NCBI GenBank assembly: GCA_964388445.1
Contig: CAYMAI010000010.1
Location: 1 to 64,000, forward strand
DNA from: CAYMAI01 sp964388445
GTDB taxonomy: Bacteria; 4484-113; JAGGVC01
Reading direction: 5' to 3'
DNA length: 64,000 nt
Program-made: the position numbers and the translations under genes
Part shown: piece after piece, positions 50,844-59,762 of the stretch
Layout of the letters: each line of letters opens with the position of its first letter
Numbering within the stretch: the stretch's first letter is position 1
The notes under the pieces: model-generated
What the model saw: the letters and a program-made list of their open reading frames with translations, nothing else
Told to the model about the DNA's origin: nothing
The model's database searches: none

Positions 50844-53800
50844 ATGCCGTTCGTTCACTTGCACAACCACAGCGAATTCAGCATGCTCGACGGCATCGCG
50901 CCGATAAAAAAAATCGCTGGACGCATACGCGAGCTGGGCATGCCGGCGTATGCGCTCACCGACCACGGCGTGATGTATGGAGCGATTCCGTTTTACAAGG
51001 CGTGCAACGATGCCGGAATAAAGCCGATAATCGGCTGTGAAGTGTACGTCGCCGCCCGGCGGCTTACCGACCGCGATCCCCAGCTCGACCGACACAGCTT
51101 TCATCTGACGCTTCTCGCGAAGAATTTAACCGGATACCGCAATTTGATGAAGCTCGTTTCGCTGGCGCACTGCGAGGGGATGTTTTATAAGCCGCGCGTC
51201 GATTTCGAATCGCTTTCGCTGCATGCCGAAGGGCTGATATGTCTTTCCGGCTGCCTCAACGGGCCGGTATCGCACACTTTCCTTAATTCCGGCGAAGAAG
51301 CCGCAACGGCGCTGGTGGAAAGATACGCAAGCGTGTTCGGCGGCGATTATTACATCGAGCTTCAGCGCCACGGCATAGAGGAAGAAGACCGTGTGCGCGA
51401 ATATCTGCTCGACATCGCAAAACGAAAAGGCATCCGGCCGGTCGCGACGAACGACTGCCACTATATCCACAAGGAAGACGCTCGCGCTCACGACATAGCG
51501 CTTTGCATCGGAACGAAAACGCTTATCGAAAACGAAGACAGGCTTCGCTACAACTCGCCGGAATATTACATCAAGAGCCGCGAAGAAATGGCGGGGCTTT
51601 TCCGCGGCCGCGAAGACGCTCTGGACATCACGCTCGAAATCTCCGATTCCATAGATGTAGAACTTCCGCTCGGCAAAGTGTTTTTCCCGAAATTCGACGT
51701 ACCCGGCGAGCGCCCGGAAACGACGCATTCGGAGCTTCTTCGCAGCCTCGTTTTCGAAGGCGCGGCGAAGCGGTACGGCGAGCCGGTGCCGGAAAATATT
51801 GAGGAGCGGCTAAATTACGAGCTCGGCGTGATTGAGGAAACGGGATATCCGACTTATTTCCTAATCGTCTGGGACTTCATTCGTTTCGCCCGCTCGAAGG
51901 ATATTCCGGTCGGGCCGGGGAGGGGTTCCGGCGCTGGAAGCTGCGTGGCTTACTGCCTTGAAATCACCGACGTGGACCCGATTAAATTCGACCTGCTTTT
52001 CGAGCGGTTTTTGAACAAGGACAGGATTACGCTTCCCGATTTCGACATCGATTTTTGCATGACGCGCCGGGACGAAGTTATCGAATACGTAAAGGAAAAA
52101 TACGGCGCGGACAACGTCGCGCAAATCGTCACTTTCAACCATCTAAAGGCGAAAGCCGTCATAAAGGCGGTCGGCCGCGTAATGGCGCTGCCGTTCGCCT
52201 ACGTCAACGAAGTGACGAAAAAAATCCCGTGGGGTCTAAACATAACCATAGGCGATGCGGTTCGCGAAAGTCCCGACCTTGCGAAAATGATGGACGACGA
52301 CCCGCAGGTGAAACTGCTCATCGAAGACGCGGAGAAGCTGGAGGGCCTTGCGAGCCACGGCGGAGTGCACGCAGCAGGCATCGTAATCGCGGACGGGAAG
52401 CTCGAAGATTACGTTCCCGTCCAAAAAGCCGCGGACAGCGACCTTCGAATCGCGCAATACGACTTGACGGTCATAGAGGATGCCGGTCTCGTCAAAATGG
52501 ACTTTCTGGGGCTTCGCACGCTTACGATGCTGGACGAAGCCGTCGGGCTCGTGGACGAGTTCGAGGGCGTGAAAATCGATTTGCGGAACTTGCCGCTCGA
52601 CGACGCGAAAACTTTCAGGCTGTTTCAGCAGGGCGACACGGTGGGCGTGTTTCAATTCGAACGCGACGCCGTCAGAAGGGTGCTGCGCGAATCTTACCCG
52701 CAGACCATCGAGGACATTTCGACGATTAACGGACTCAACCGTCCGGGGCCGAGCCAGCATACCCAGCTTTACATTTCGAACAGACGCAACCCCGATTCCG
52801 CGAAATACGTAATACCGGAAATCCGGGAAGTGCTCGAAGAAACCGCAGGCATCCCGATTTATCAGGAACAGGTGATGCAGGCAGTTCGGCTGCTCGCCGG
52901 ATTCACGCTCGGACAAGCGGACGTGATGCGCTGGGCGATGGGCAAGAAAAAGCTGGACAAAATGGAAAAGATGAAGGGAGATTTCATCAAGGGATGCGCG
53001 AAAAACGGCATTTCGCGCGCGAAGGCGGAAGAATATTTCGCGATGATCGAAACCTTCGCCGGCTACGGCTTCAACAAGTGTCACAGCCTGCCGTACAGCA
53101 TCGTTTCTTATCAAACCGCGTATATCAAGGCGCATTATCCGAAACATTTCATCACCGCGCTCATAAACAGCTATCTGGGAAACGCCGAGGACACTGCAAA
53201 GTACGTCCTCGAAGCGCGCCGGATGGGCATAAAGATTCTTCCGCCCGACATCAACCGGAGCGTATTCAAATTCCGGCCGGAAGGCGAAGGCGTAAGGTTC
53301 GGACTCGGAGCGATAAAGGGCCTCGGACCTTCCGCGATTCACGCGCTTACCGCAATAAGGGAAACGGGCGAGTTCAAAAGCGTTCAGGATTTCGTTCACC
53401 GGGTGGACCAGCGTGCGGTTACGCGCGCCGTCGTGGAAGCTCTTGTCAAAGCCGGAGCGTTCGACGCTTTGGAATCCGAAAGGGGCAAACTGCTATCAGA
53501 CCTCGACAGGCTGTGCGATCGCACAAACGACCCGCGCCAGGCTGGGCTTTTCGGCGCAGGTGACTCGCGAGACGCTCTGGGAGTGGTCTCGTCGAGGTTT
53601 ACCAAGGCCGAGATTAGCGAATTCGAGCACGACGTGCTGGGGATATACCTTACCGGCCATCCGATGGAAAACGCGCCTGTTTTGAACGACGAAAACTTGA
53701 TGACGCCGTCGGCGTTTTTCGAATGGATTACGGACGCTTGGCAAAGCGCGGAGTTTACGCCGCAGGGGAGAAAGCTGACCGTACAGGTGGCGGGCGTGGT

Positions 53801-54434
53801 CGGGCAAGTGGAAATCGTTACCGCCAAATCCGGCAATCAATACGCAAAGGTAAAGCTTGGCGACATAGAAAGCACATTAAACCTGCTCGTGTTCGCCAAA
53901 ACTTTAAAGTCGGTCAGAAACCTTCTCGTCGAGCGGAATCAAGTCGTAGTAAAAGGATTTTTGGAATTCGATTCGCTCGATTTGGACGAAGAAACCGATT
54001 TTGAAACCCAAATCGCGAACGCGAACATAATCGTTTCCGAAATGTCGACGTACGAAGCCGCGGGCGAGATTTCCGGCGGAGACATGCAGCCGCGGGAAAG
54101 CGGCAACGGCACTGCGAAGCCCGGAGAAGGCGGAAACGGCGGAAGCGAAAACGGCGGTAGCTTTCAGGCGAATACGGCGGCGGACGGCGACATCGTGATT
54201 TCGCTAGGGGCCGAAGCGTTTCGTGCCGTCGATTTTCACGAAATGGTGGACGAACTTACGCGCGGAAGCGGGGGTCTGCGCGTCAGATTTCATATTACGA
54301 AGGGCGGCGAAGTTTTAAAGGTAGTGAATTTTCCGGGCTCGCTGCGCGCCGACCGGATTCGCGCGGAAAAATTGAGCGAAAAATACCGGTACAAAATCGA
54401 TCAAGCCGGCGGATTCCCGGAAGCGCGAGCCTGA
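50844..54434 (+). CDS. dnaE: DNA polymerase III alpha subunit (replicative)
   Basis: This 1196-residue enzyme is the replicative polymerase. PHP domain HLHNHSEFSMLDG with TDHGVMYG; polymerase core GPGRGSGAGS, PDFDIDF (catalytic Asp pair) and VKMDFLGLRTL (third Asp); then helix-hairpin-helix and OB regions (LTVQVAGVVGQVEIVTAKSG). A Gly/Asn/Ser-rich linker near 1085-1120 precedes a C-terminal domain with VDFHEMVDELTRGSGGLRV. ATG 50844 has GAGGTG upstream. Its 3' end overlaps the convergent STAS gene by 34 bases. Together with DnaE2 at 8919 the genome carries both C-family types. Confidence 0.96.
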   Translation: MPFVHLHNHSEFSMLDGIAPIKKIAGRIRELGMPAYALTDHGVMYGAIPFYKACNDAGIKPIIGCEVYVAARRLTDRDPQLDRHSFHLTLLAKNLTGYRNLMKLVSLAHCEGMFYKPRVDFESLSLHAEGLICLSGCLNGPVSHTFLNSGEEAATALVERYASVFGGDYYIELQRHGIEEEDRVREYLLDIAKRKGIRPVATNDCHYIHKEDARAHDIALCIGTKTLIENEDRLRYNSPEYYIKSREEMAGLFRGREDALDITLEISDSIDVELPLGKVFFPKFDVPGERPETTHSELLRSLVFEGAAKRYGEPVPENIEERLNYELGVIEETGYPTYFLIVWDFIRFARSKDIPVGPGRGSGAGSCVAYCLEITDVDPIKFDLLFERFLNKDRITLPDFDIDFCMTRRDEVIEYVKEKYGADNVAQIVTFNHLKAKAVIKAVGRVMALPFAYVNEVTKKIPWGLNITIGDAVRESPDLAKMMDDDPQVKLLIEDAEKLEGLASHGGVHAAGIVIADGKLEDYVPVQKAADSDLRIAQYDLTVIEDAGLVKMDFLGLRTLTMLDEAVGLVDEFEGVKIDLRNLPLDDAKTFRLFQQGDTVGVFQFERDAVRRVLRESYPQTIEDISTINGLNRPGPSQHTQLYISNRRNPDSAKYVIPEIREVLEETAGIPIYQEQVMQAVRLLAGFTLGQADVMRWAMGKKKLDKMEKMKGDFIKGCAKNGISRAKAEEYFAMIETFAGYGFNKCHSLPYSIVSYQTAYIKAHYPKHFITALINSYLGNAEDTAKYVLEARRMGIKILPPDINRSVFKFRPEGEGVRFGLGAIKGLGPSAIHALTAIRETGEFKSVQDFVHRVDQRAVTRAVVEALVKAGAFDALESERGKLLSDLDRLCDRTNDPRQAGLFGAGDSRDALGVVSSRFTKAEISEFEHDVLGIYLTGHPMENAPVLNDENLMTPSAFFEWITDAWQSAEFTPQGRKLTVQVAGVVGQVEIVTAKSGNQYAKVKLGDIESTLNLLVFAKTLKSVRNLLVERNQVVVKGFLEFDSLDLDEETDFETQIANANIIVSEMSTYEAAGEISGGDMQPRESGNGTAKPGEGGNGGSENGGSFQANTAADGDIVISLGAEAFRAVDFHEMVDELTRGSGGLRVRFHITKGGEVLKVVNFPGSLRADRIRAEKLSEKYRYKIDQAGGFPEARA

Positions 54435-54769
54435 CCGCCGGAGCCGCCAAGCAGTTCCTGCATGTCGTCGTATATCGGGATTATTTTACTAAGGAAAGTA
54501 ATGTCGAGAATGTTCCTGACCGGGCCGGGCGTATTCGAAATTACGAGCTTCAGACCGCTTTTGGCAAGCTCTTTTTTGCCCAGTATAAAGGTGGAAATTC
54601 CCTTTGAATCGATGAATTCGAGGTCGCGCAAATTGACGATAAGATTGCGGTTGCATTTTTGAGCCATATTCAAAAACAGCTCGTTGAAACGATCGGAGTT
54701 CGTGGCGTTCACGGCGCCGGCCACGAAGCAAATCTGCCATTCTCCATGCTCTTCCACTCGTAATTGCAT
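54401..54769 (-). CDS. STAS-domain anti-sigma factor antagonist
   Basis: This encodes 122 residues with a complete STAS fold. The phosphorylatable serine is Ser55 in EFIDSKGIS, which corresponds to the DSSGL site of SpoIIAA-type antagonists. It should bind an anti-sigma kinase when unphosphorylated. No kinase or phosphatase gene is in the window. GAGGG precedes ATG 54769, and TATAAT about 35 bases upstream is the -10. The last residues (GGSGGQARASGNPP) are disordered and overlap the dnaE end. Confidence 0.85.
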   Translation of the reverse strand: MQLRVEEHGEWQICFVAGAVNATNSDRFNELFLNMAQKCNRNLIVNLRDLEFIDSKGISTFILGKKELAKSGLKLVISNTPGPVRNILDITFLSKIIPIYDDMQELLGGSGGQARASGNPPA

Positions 54770-54806
54770 ATCCCGCCCTCGAAGACGGCAAGATTATATC
54801 AAACTT

Positions 54807-56144
54807 TCACCTGCCGAGCAAAGTCTTTGCCGCTTTTCGAGCCGCGAAGTATGCGCTTTCCGCGAATCCACGCGAGAGCGTTCGTTTCCCGCGAATTTCC
54901 GGAACCGGATTTTCATGCGCAAACCGCACGGCGTCCAACGCGACTTCCGCGCATTTTTCCGCGTCGAATTCTTGCCGGAATCCCGCGCATGCGAACCGGA
55001 AATTTTTCCCCCATGTCGCGTCGAGCGCGCGCTTTATTACGTCCGCCACGTTCGACGGGTCGAGATTCACTACGGGAAGAGCTATGCCGTATTCGAGCAT
55101 TCTCGAACTCACAACGCCGCCTATGCTCGTCGCGACCGGCACTTCGACCGATGCGAAATCGAGAAGCCGGTTCCTGTACGACATTTCGGTTTCCAAGCTT
55201 TGCGGGTGCAGGTTGACGCCGAGCGAGGCGCGGCGAAGCGCTTCGAATCTGTATTTGTGCGGAAGCCAGCCGCACGTAACCACGATATCTTCGATTCCGA
55301 GCCGCTGAACAAGCCCGTTCGCCATCTCCGAAGTCTTGTCGGTGACGCCGCCGCCCGGATGCTCGAGCCCGGCAAGAAACAAAGCGATTGGATAGCCCGT
55401 TTCCGCCAGACGTTTCACCGCATGTAGCAGCGGTTCGAGCGACAGCCAGCCGTACGCGCCGCCGCTTGTCGCGATAATCTTTCTTTCGCCCAGCGAGTGG
55501 AGTTTTTTCAATATGGCTTTTACGCCGGCGGGCAATTCGCCTTCGCCGAAAACCTGCGGCGCTTCCACCCCGCTCGGCGCGATAAAGACCGGCGGCGGAT
55601 CGGGAAAATCCGAATCCCAAAGCCCTTCGCTAGTGAAAACTCCCGCCCAAAACGCGGATTGCACTTCCGAAGCGACAAGATACGCCCCGGCGCGCGACGC
55701 GATTTCGAAAAAATCGCCGAGCAATTCGGCTTCCCATGCCCTGCGCTTCAGGCGCGGCATTGCTGCGAACTGCGTGCGGTTTTCGAGCATGAACGGGCAC
55801 ACGAGGTCGTGGACGAGTTTTCCGCCGAACCGCTTGATGCCGGGCAGGCTTCTTCGGGCGATCGTCGAAGCGAGCGCGACGCCGAAATCGGCATGGCGCG
55901 CGGCAAATTCCTCCGGCGGATGAACGTCGAAACCTTCGTAAACGTATGCGCCGGACGGCAAGGCTGCCGCCTGCAAATCCTCGTCGAGCAATCGTCCCGC
56001 GGCCGCGAATATCGTGACGTCCGCCCCGGCGCGGCTAAGAGCACTCGCAAATCTGAGCGTTCGAATTCCGCCCGCGCCCATATAGTCGCCGACGGCGTCG
56101 TCCGTAAGAACGCAAATTTTAAGCCCGGCGATTTCGGCGCTCAT
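54807..56144 (-). CDS. Glycosyltransferase-like protein, GT-B fold
   Basis: This encodes 445 residues. The N-terminal half has MGAGGIRTLRFASALSRAGADVTIF, the Gly-rich donor-side loop of GT-B enzymes. The C-terminal half has GLEHPGGGVTDKTSEMANGLVQRL, DIVVTCGWLPHKYRFEALR and VNLHPQSLETEMSYRNRLLDF, with Glu in the typical E-x7-E area, then PVATSIGGV. It should add a sugar to a lipid, protein or polymer. ATG 56144 begins only three bases after the T-run of a terminator and has no ribosome-binding site, so the start or the expression mode is uncertain. Confidence 0.8.
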   Translation of the reverse strand: MSAEIAGLKICVLTDDAVGDYMGAGGIRTLRFASALSRAGADVTIFAAAGRLLDEDLQAAALPSGAYVYEGFDVHPPEEFAARHADFGVALASTIARRSLPGIKRFGGKLVHDLVCPFMLENRTQFAAMPRLKRRAWEAELLGDFFEIASRAGAYLVASEVQSAFWAGVFTSEGLWDSDFPDPPPVFIAPSGVEAPQVFGEGELPAGVKAILKKLHSLGERKIIATSGGAYGWLSLEPLLHAVKRLAETGYPIALFLAGLEHPGGGVTDKTSEMANGLVQRLGIEDIVVTCGWLPHKYRFEALRRASLGVNLHPQSLETEMSYRNRLLDFASVEVPVATSIGGVVSSRMLEYGIALPVVNLDPSNVADVIKRALDATWGKNFRFACAGFRQEFDAEKCAEVALDAVRFAHENPVPEIRGKRTLSRGFAESAYFAARKAAKTLLGR

Positions 56145-56147
56145 TTT

Positions 56148-56176
56148 AAAAAAAACCCCCGGGGAGGTTCCGGGGG
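56148..56176 (-). terminator. Terminator of the proS-htrA unit
   Basis: On the minus strand CCCCCGG and CCGGGGG pair around a 7-base loop and are followed by eight T (56155-56148). The next gene starts almost directly after the T-run. Confidence 0.9.
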
Positions 56177-56202
56177 ATATTAGCTCGTTTAAGGCAAAAA
56201 AC

Positions 56203-57297
56203 CTATATGTAATATCTGGGCACGGAGTCCGGCGCGCCGCCGATGGCAACCGCCACCTCTACGATCATGTTCCTGCGAAGCACGTGGAAAATGACGACTT
56301 GCTTGCTTTTGAAGCCCTGAATCATCTGCTCGAGCTGGCCCACGCCTTCCATTAATATCAGGTTGCCGGGCGTCGGCTCGATTCTGACAATCAGGTCTCC
56401 CCGCATAAGCCCGAATTCGTATCCGCTGCTCGTTTCGTCGACGGCCTCGATAAGGACGCCGATTTCCCAATATTCCTCGGGAAGGTCGAAGTACATCCTA
56501 AGGTCGTCCGCAAGCTGCTGGCGGCTTCTCTGGTAAGGAAGAACTCCTACGTACGGGCGGAAAGGACGCTTGCCCGTGCGCATCATTTCGTTGGCGAGCC
56601 GCATTACGAGCGGTGAAGGCATAAAGAAGTTGATGTTCGCCCTGTCGCCGCGCACCGCGCCGGGATTGCTGTGCATCCCGATGAATTCGCCCTTATAGTT
56701 GAACAGCGCTCCGCCGACGTTGCCTGCGTTTATCGCCGCGTCAGCCTGAATCATTTTCGGAACGAGTACGTAATTCGGCGTCCGATAATCGCGGAACGCG
56801 CTGATGATTCCGTACGTCACCGTGCCTTTGTAGCCGGACGAGTTGCCGATAACTATCGCGCTGTCTCCGGGGTTGGATTTCGACGGATCGCCGACTTTGA
56901 TGGGCTTGAGGTTCAGTCCCGAAGGGTTCACCTTGATAAGCGCGAGGTCGTAATAGCGGTCGTTCACGAGCACTTCGCCCTGCTTTTTGGTTCCGTCGTT
57001 GAAAGTAATCATTACGACGTCCACGTCGTCAACGAGGTTGTTCTTGCAGAGGATATGGCCCTTGCCGTCGAGAATTATGCCCGTGCCGACGTCCTGCAAA
57101 ACCGCTTGCTGGCGCGACATGCCGAACATAACGATGCTCGTGTTAATCACGCTCATCGCTTCTACGGAAACCATCGAAGGCATGGCCGCGTTTGAAACCT
57201 CGACCGCCACGAAATCCCTGCCGCCTTGCTGCTGGGCGAGCGCGCCGGTTGCGAGAAACACGAACAACAACAACGATGCAAAAATTGTCTTGGTCAT
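56203..57297 (-). CDS. HtrA-like pseudoprotease (His and Ser lost)
   Basis: This encodes a 364-residue exported protein (signal to about residue 21, GALAQQQ) with the trypsin-like HtrA fold. Of the catalytic triad only Asp117 (RYYDLALIKV) is kept. The His position is Leu88 (CKNNLVDD where TNNHVVD is usual), and the Ser position is Val194 (NAGNVGGALFN for NPGNSGGPL). A PDZ-like domain follows (from RPYVGVLPYQRS, with GYEFGLMRGDLIVRI). It probably binds rather than cuts substrates, or regulates the active paralogue 16 bases upstream. GGAGG precedes ATG 57297. Confidence 0.88.
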   Translation of the reverse strand: MTKTIFASLLLFVFLATGALAQQQGGRDFVAVEVSNAAMPSMVSVEAMSVINTSIVMFGMSRQQAVLQDVGTGIILDGKGHILCKNNLVDDVDVVMITFNDGTKKQGEVLVNDRYYDLALIKVNPSGLNLKPIKVGDPSKSNPGDSAIVIGNSSGYKGTVTYGIISAFRDYRTPNYVLVPKMIQADAAINAGNVGGALFNYKGEFIGMHSNPGAVRGDRANINFFMPSPLVMRLANEMMRTGKRPFRPYVGVLPYQRSRQQLADDLRMYFDLPEEYWEIGVLIEAVDETSSGYEFGLMRGDLIVRIEPTPGNLILMEGVGQLEQMIQGFKSKQVVIFHVLRRNMIVEVAVAIGGAPDSVPRYYI

Positions 57298-57313
57298 TTC
57301 TTACCTCCGGCGG

Positions 57314-58519
57314 CTATATCGAAAACTCCGAGTCGTAGCCGCGCTTAACGTCGGTTTTTACCCGAATGTGAGAGACGATTACGCCGCGTTTGACGGTGAA
57401 AATCAGTTCTTCGTCGATTGGCAGATTAAGCACGAAAAATCTCAGTTCTTCCGGCGAGCCGAATTTCTTGCCGTTTACCTGAAGAATTTCGTCGTTTTTT
57501 ACGAAACCGGCGAACCATGCCGGAGAATCGCGGCGCACGCCGTAAACAACTATTTTGTCCTTCGGACGATAGCGCTCGATGAATTCCAGATATTTGTCCG
57601 GGCCGTTGACATGCGCGGGCATGCAAACGTCGAGGCCCAGCCACGGTCTCGACTGGTGGCGGATAAGCGGCAGGCCTTCCTTGTACATTTTCTTTACCGA
57701 GAAATAAAATTCCTTGGCAAGATTTCCGGGAATGGCCGAATTGTGGGTTTGGGTAATTCCGCCGGAGCCGCCGAAGAAGTTGATTCCAATAACTTCGCCC
57801 CGGTTATTGAAGAGCGGGCCGCCGGAGTTTCCGCCGGCGATTCCGGTCTGCATACGTATCGAATAAGTAAAGTTCGTTCCGTATTGGCTGCCGAATTGAA
57901 ATCCCGTGTTCATGTTGTATTGATATAGCATCAGCGGGAACTCGAGCGTCGTGTCTTTGCCGGAAACCACTCTCACGGTTGCCGTTTGGCGAAGACCGAA
58001 CGTAGACATCGGGTCGCTCGGGTCAACGTTTATTTGAGTTTGGTCGCCCGGTTGGCCCATCGCGAGCGCAAGTTCGCCGGGTTCGACTTTGTCGCTGTCG
58101 CCCCATGCAACCGGAAATATCTTGTCGGCAGGGATTCCGATAAGCCTGCCGACCGCGATGTCGATTCCGGGGTCGACGGCGACGAGTTCGCCGCGATATA
58201 TCGAGTTGTCCCAAAGCGATACTTCGGCGTACGACGAGCCGGTGAGCACGTGGACGTTGGTTACGAACCAGCCGTCTTTGTCCACGATGAACCCGCTGCC
58301 GATGCTGCCGGTTTCAATGCCGATAACGCTGGTGGCGTCGTGCGGCGAAATGGCGACCACGCCGCGCTTCACCTTGTCGATTATCCCCTTGATGCTCGTC
58401 GGGTCCGGCGAGCCGCCGCGAGGATTGACCGCCTGGGCATGCGCGGCCGTGGCGAAAATCGCCAGCGCCGCGAGGAGAGCCGCAAAACGAATCACAATCA
58501 AATTCGATTTTCCTGCCAT
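57314..58519 (-). CDS. HtrA/DegP-type serine protease, active
   Basis: This 401-residue exported protease has the full triad: His90 (FVTNVHVLTG), Asp120 (DPGIDIAVGRL) and Ser232 (GIAGGNSGGPL). The signal peptide ends near TAAHAQA. An insert of about 35 residues lies between the Asp and Ser strands (QYNMNTGFQFGSQYG region). The C-terminal PDZ domain includes IVVYGVRRDSPAWFAGFVKNDEILQVNG. It should degrade or refold damaged envelope proteins. It is the middle gene of three HtrA-like genes; GGAG precedes ATG 58519. The neighbours on both sides lack catalytic residues. Confidence 0.92.
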   Translation of the reverse strand: MAGKSNLIVIRFAALLAALAIFATAAHAQAVNPRGGSPDPTSIKGIIDKVKRGVVAISPHDATSVIGIETGSIGSGFIVDKDGWFVTNVHVLTGSSYAEVSLWDNSIYRGELVAVDPGIDIAVGRLIGIPADKIFPVAWGDSDKVEPGELALAMGQPGDQTQINVDPSDPMSTFGLRQTATVRVVSGKDTTLEFPLMLYQYNMNTGFQFGSQYGTNFTYSIRMQTGIAGGNSGGPLFNNRGEVIGINFFGGSGGITQTHNSAIPGNLAKEFYFSVKKMYKEGLPLIRHQSRPWLGLDVCMPAHVNGPDKYLEFIERYRPKDKIVVYGVRRDSPAWFAGFVKNDEILQVNGKKFGSPEELRFFVLNLPIDEELIFTVKRGVIVSHIRVKTDVKRGYDSEFSI

Positions 58520-58613
58520 AGCTTTACTCCTGATAACTCCAAAAACCCCTCACACCGGATTGATTCTTTTCCCGCCGGTTTGTTCCCGGCCGCGGAAAAA
58601 ATTTCCGGATGGC

Positions 58614-59741
58614 TTACGGATGGCCCGGGGGAAGCCCGGAGCCGCCCGTGCCGGACGAAGGTTCGCTTACGCTTTCGGCGATGCTGTCCGGCGTCGGCAA
58701 AATGGTTACGACCACTTCGCCGCTTTTGCCGTTTCGCCAGTATTTAACGGGAATCTGCTCGCCTATGAAAAACCTGCGCCTGAGCATCGTAAATTCGGAC
58801 ATGAACTCGAACCGGCGGCCCTTTATGGTTTCGATTACGTCGCCGACCTGAAGACCGGCAAAGTCGGCCGGGCTGTTCTGTTCGACGAAAGTAACAAAAA
58901 GCCCGTCCTGGAATGGAAGATTGCCGAGCTTGTAGATGATGTCGATGTTCGTCGTGCGTGCGATTAAATCGGCGCCGAACCATGGCACGCGAGTGTCTTT
59001 CGCGATTATCTTGTCCGCCGCGGCGAGAACGTCGTTAATAGGAATGGCGATATTAAGGCTGATGCCGCTGAACCAATTCACCATCGCGACGATGTTGCCG
59101 TTAACGTCCGAAAGCGGAGCGCCGATGAAGGTTAGCTCGAAACTTGCGTCGAATTGAATGAATTCTTCGGTAGGCACTTCGCTTCCGATAGTTTCCTTGC
59201 GGATGGCGCTTATTACGCCGGCGGTCGCGAAAGTGTCTTTCGAATTGACCGAGCGGCCGATGACCGCGATCGGCTGGCCGAGCTTCAGTTTGTCGCTGTC
59301 GCCGAACGAAGGCTCCGGAATTTTCAATCCCGGAGGCAAGTCCACTTCGAGAACGGCGACTTTGAACGTCTCGTTTTTGCCCAAATACTTCGCGGAGTAC
59401 GAACGCCCGTCGGTTAAAACGACCCGTCCATAGGCGAAGTTATCGACTATTCTGTCCGTAGTGATTACATATTTGCCGCGATAGAAAAACCCGGTGCCGT
59501 AAAGCCCGTACATCGGGCGGCTGCCACGGAAATAATCCCAGTAAATGTAATCCGGGTCGGTACGGGGTTTGTCGAACCTCGTTTCGACCGACACGACGGA
59601 CGGCGCCAATTTGTTTGCAGCGGAATTGACCGCGTCGGCGAAACTCCAGTCCGCACCGTATTGAGCGTCGGCCTTCGCCGCAAAACCAGCAATCGAAACC
59701 AAAACCGCCAAAGCGATCAAGCTTAACCTTTGCACGTTCAT
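58614..59741 (-). CDS. HtrA-like pseudoprotease (whole triad lost)
   Basis: This 375-residue exported protein has the HtrA fold and PDZ domain (LFVTFVEQNSPADFAGLQVGDVIETI) but no catalytic residues: Arg97 replaces His (ITTDRIVDN), Lys127 replaces Asp (TFKVAVLEV) and Ile206 replaces Ser (LTFIGAPLSD). The signal peptide ends near AKADAQY, and the C terminus is a Ser/Gly/Pro tail. The fold-maintaining Gly and hydrophobic positions remain, so it is maintained as a protein and not simply decaying. AGGAGGA precedes ATG 59741, which lies 21 bases after proS. Confidence 0.88.
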   Translation of the reverse strand: MNVQRLSLIALAVLVSIAGFAAKADAQYGADWSFADAVNSAANKLAPSVVSVETRFDKPRTDPDYIYWDYFRGSRPMYGLYGTGFFYRGKYVITTDRIVDNFAYGRVVLTDGRSYSAKYLGKNETFKVAVLEVDLPPGLKIPEPSFGDSDKLKLGQPIAVIGRSVNSKDTFATAGVISAIRKETIGSEVPTEEFIQFDASFELTFIGAPLSDVNGNIVAMVNWFSGISLNIAIPINDVLAAADKIIAKDTRVPWFGADLIARTTNIDIIYKLGNLPFQDGLFVTFVEQNSPADFAGLQVGDVIETIKGRRFEFMSEFTMLRRRFFIGEQIPVKYWRNGKSGEVVVTILPTPDSIAESVSEPSSGTGGSGLPPGHP

Positions 59742-59762
59742 TCCTCCTGCCTCACGGCCGGA

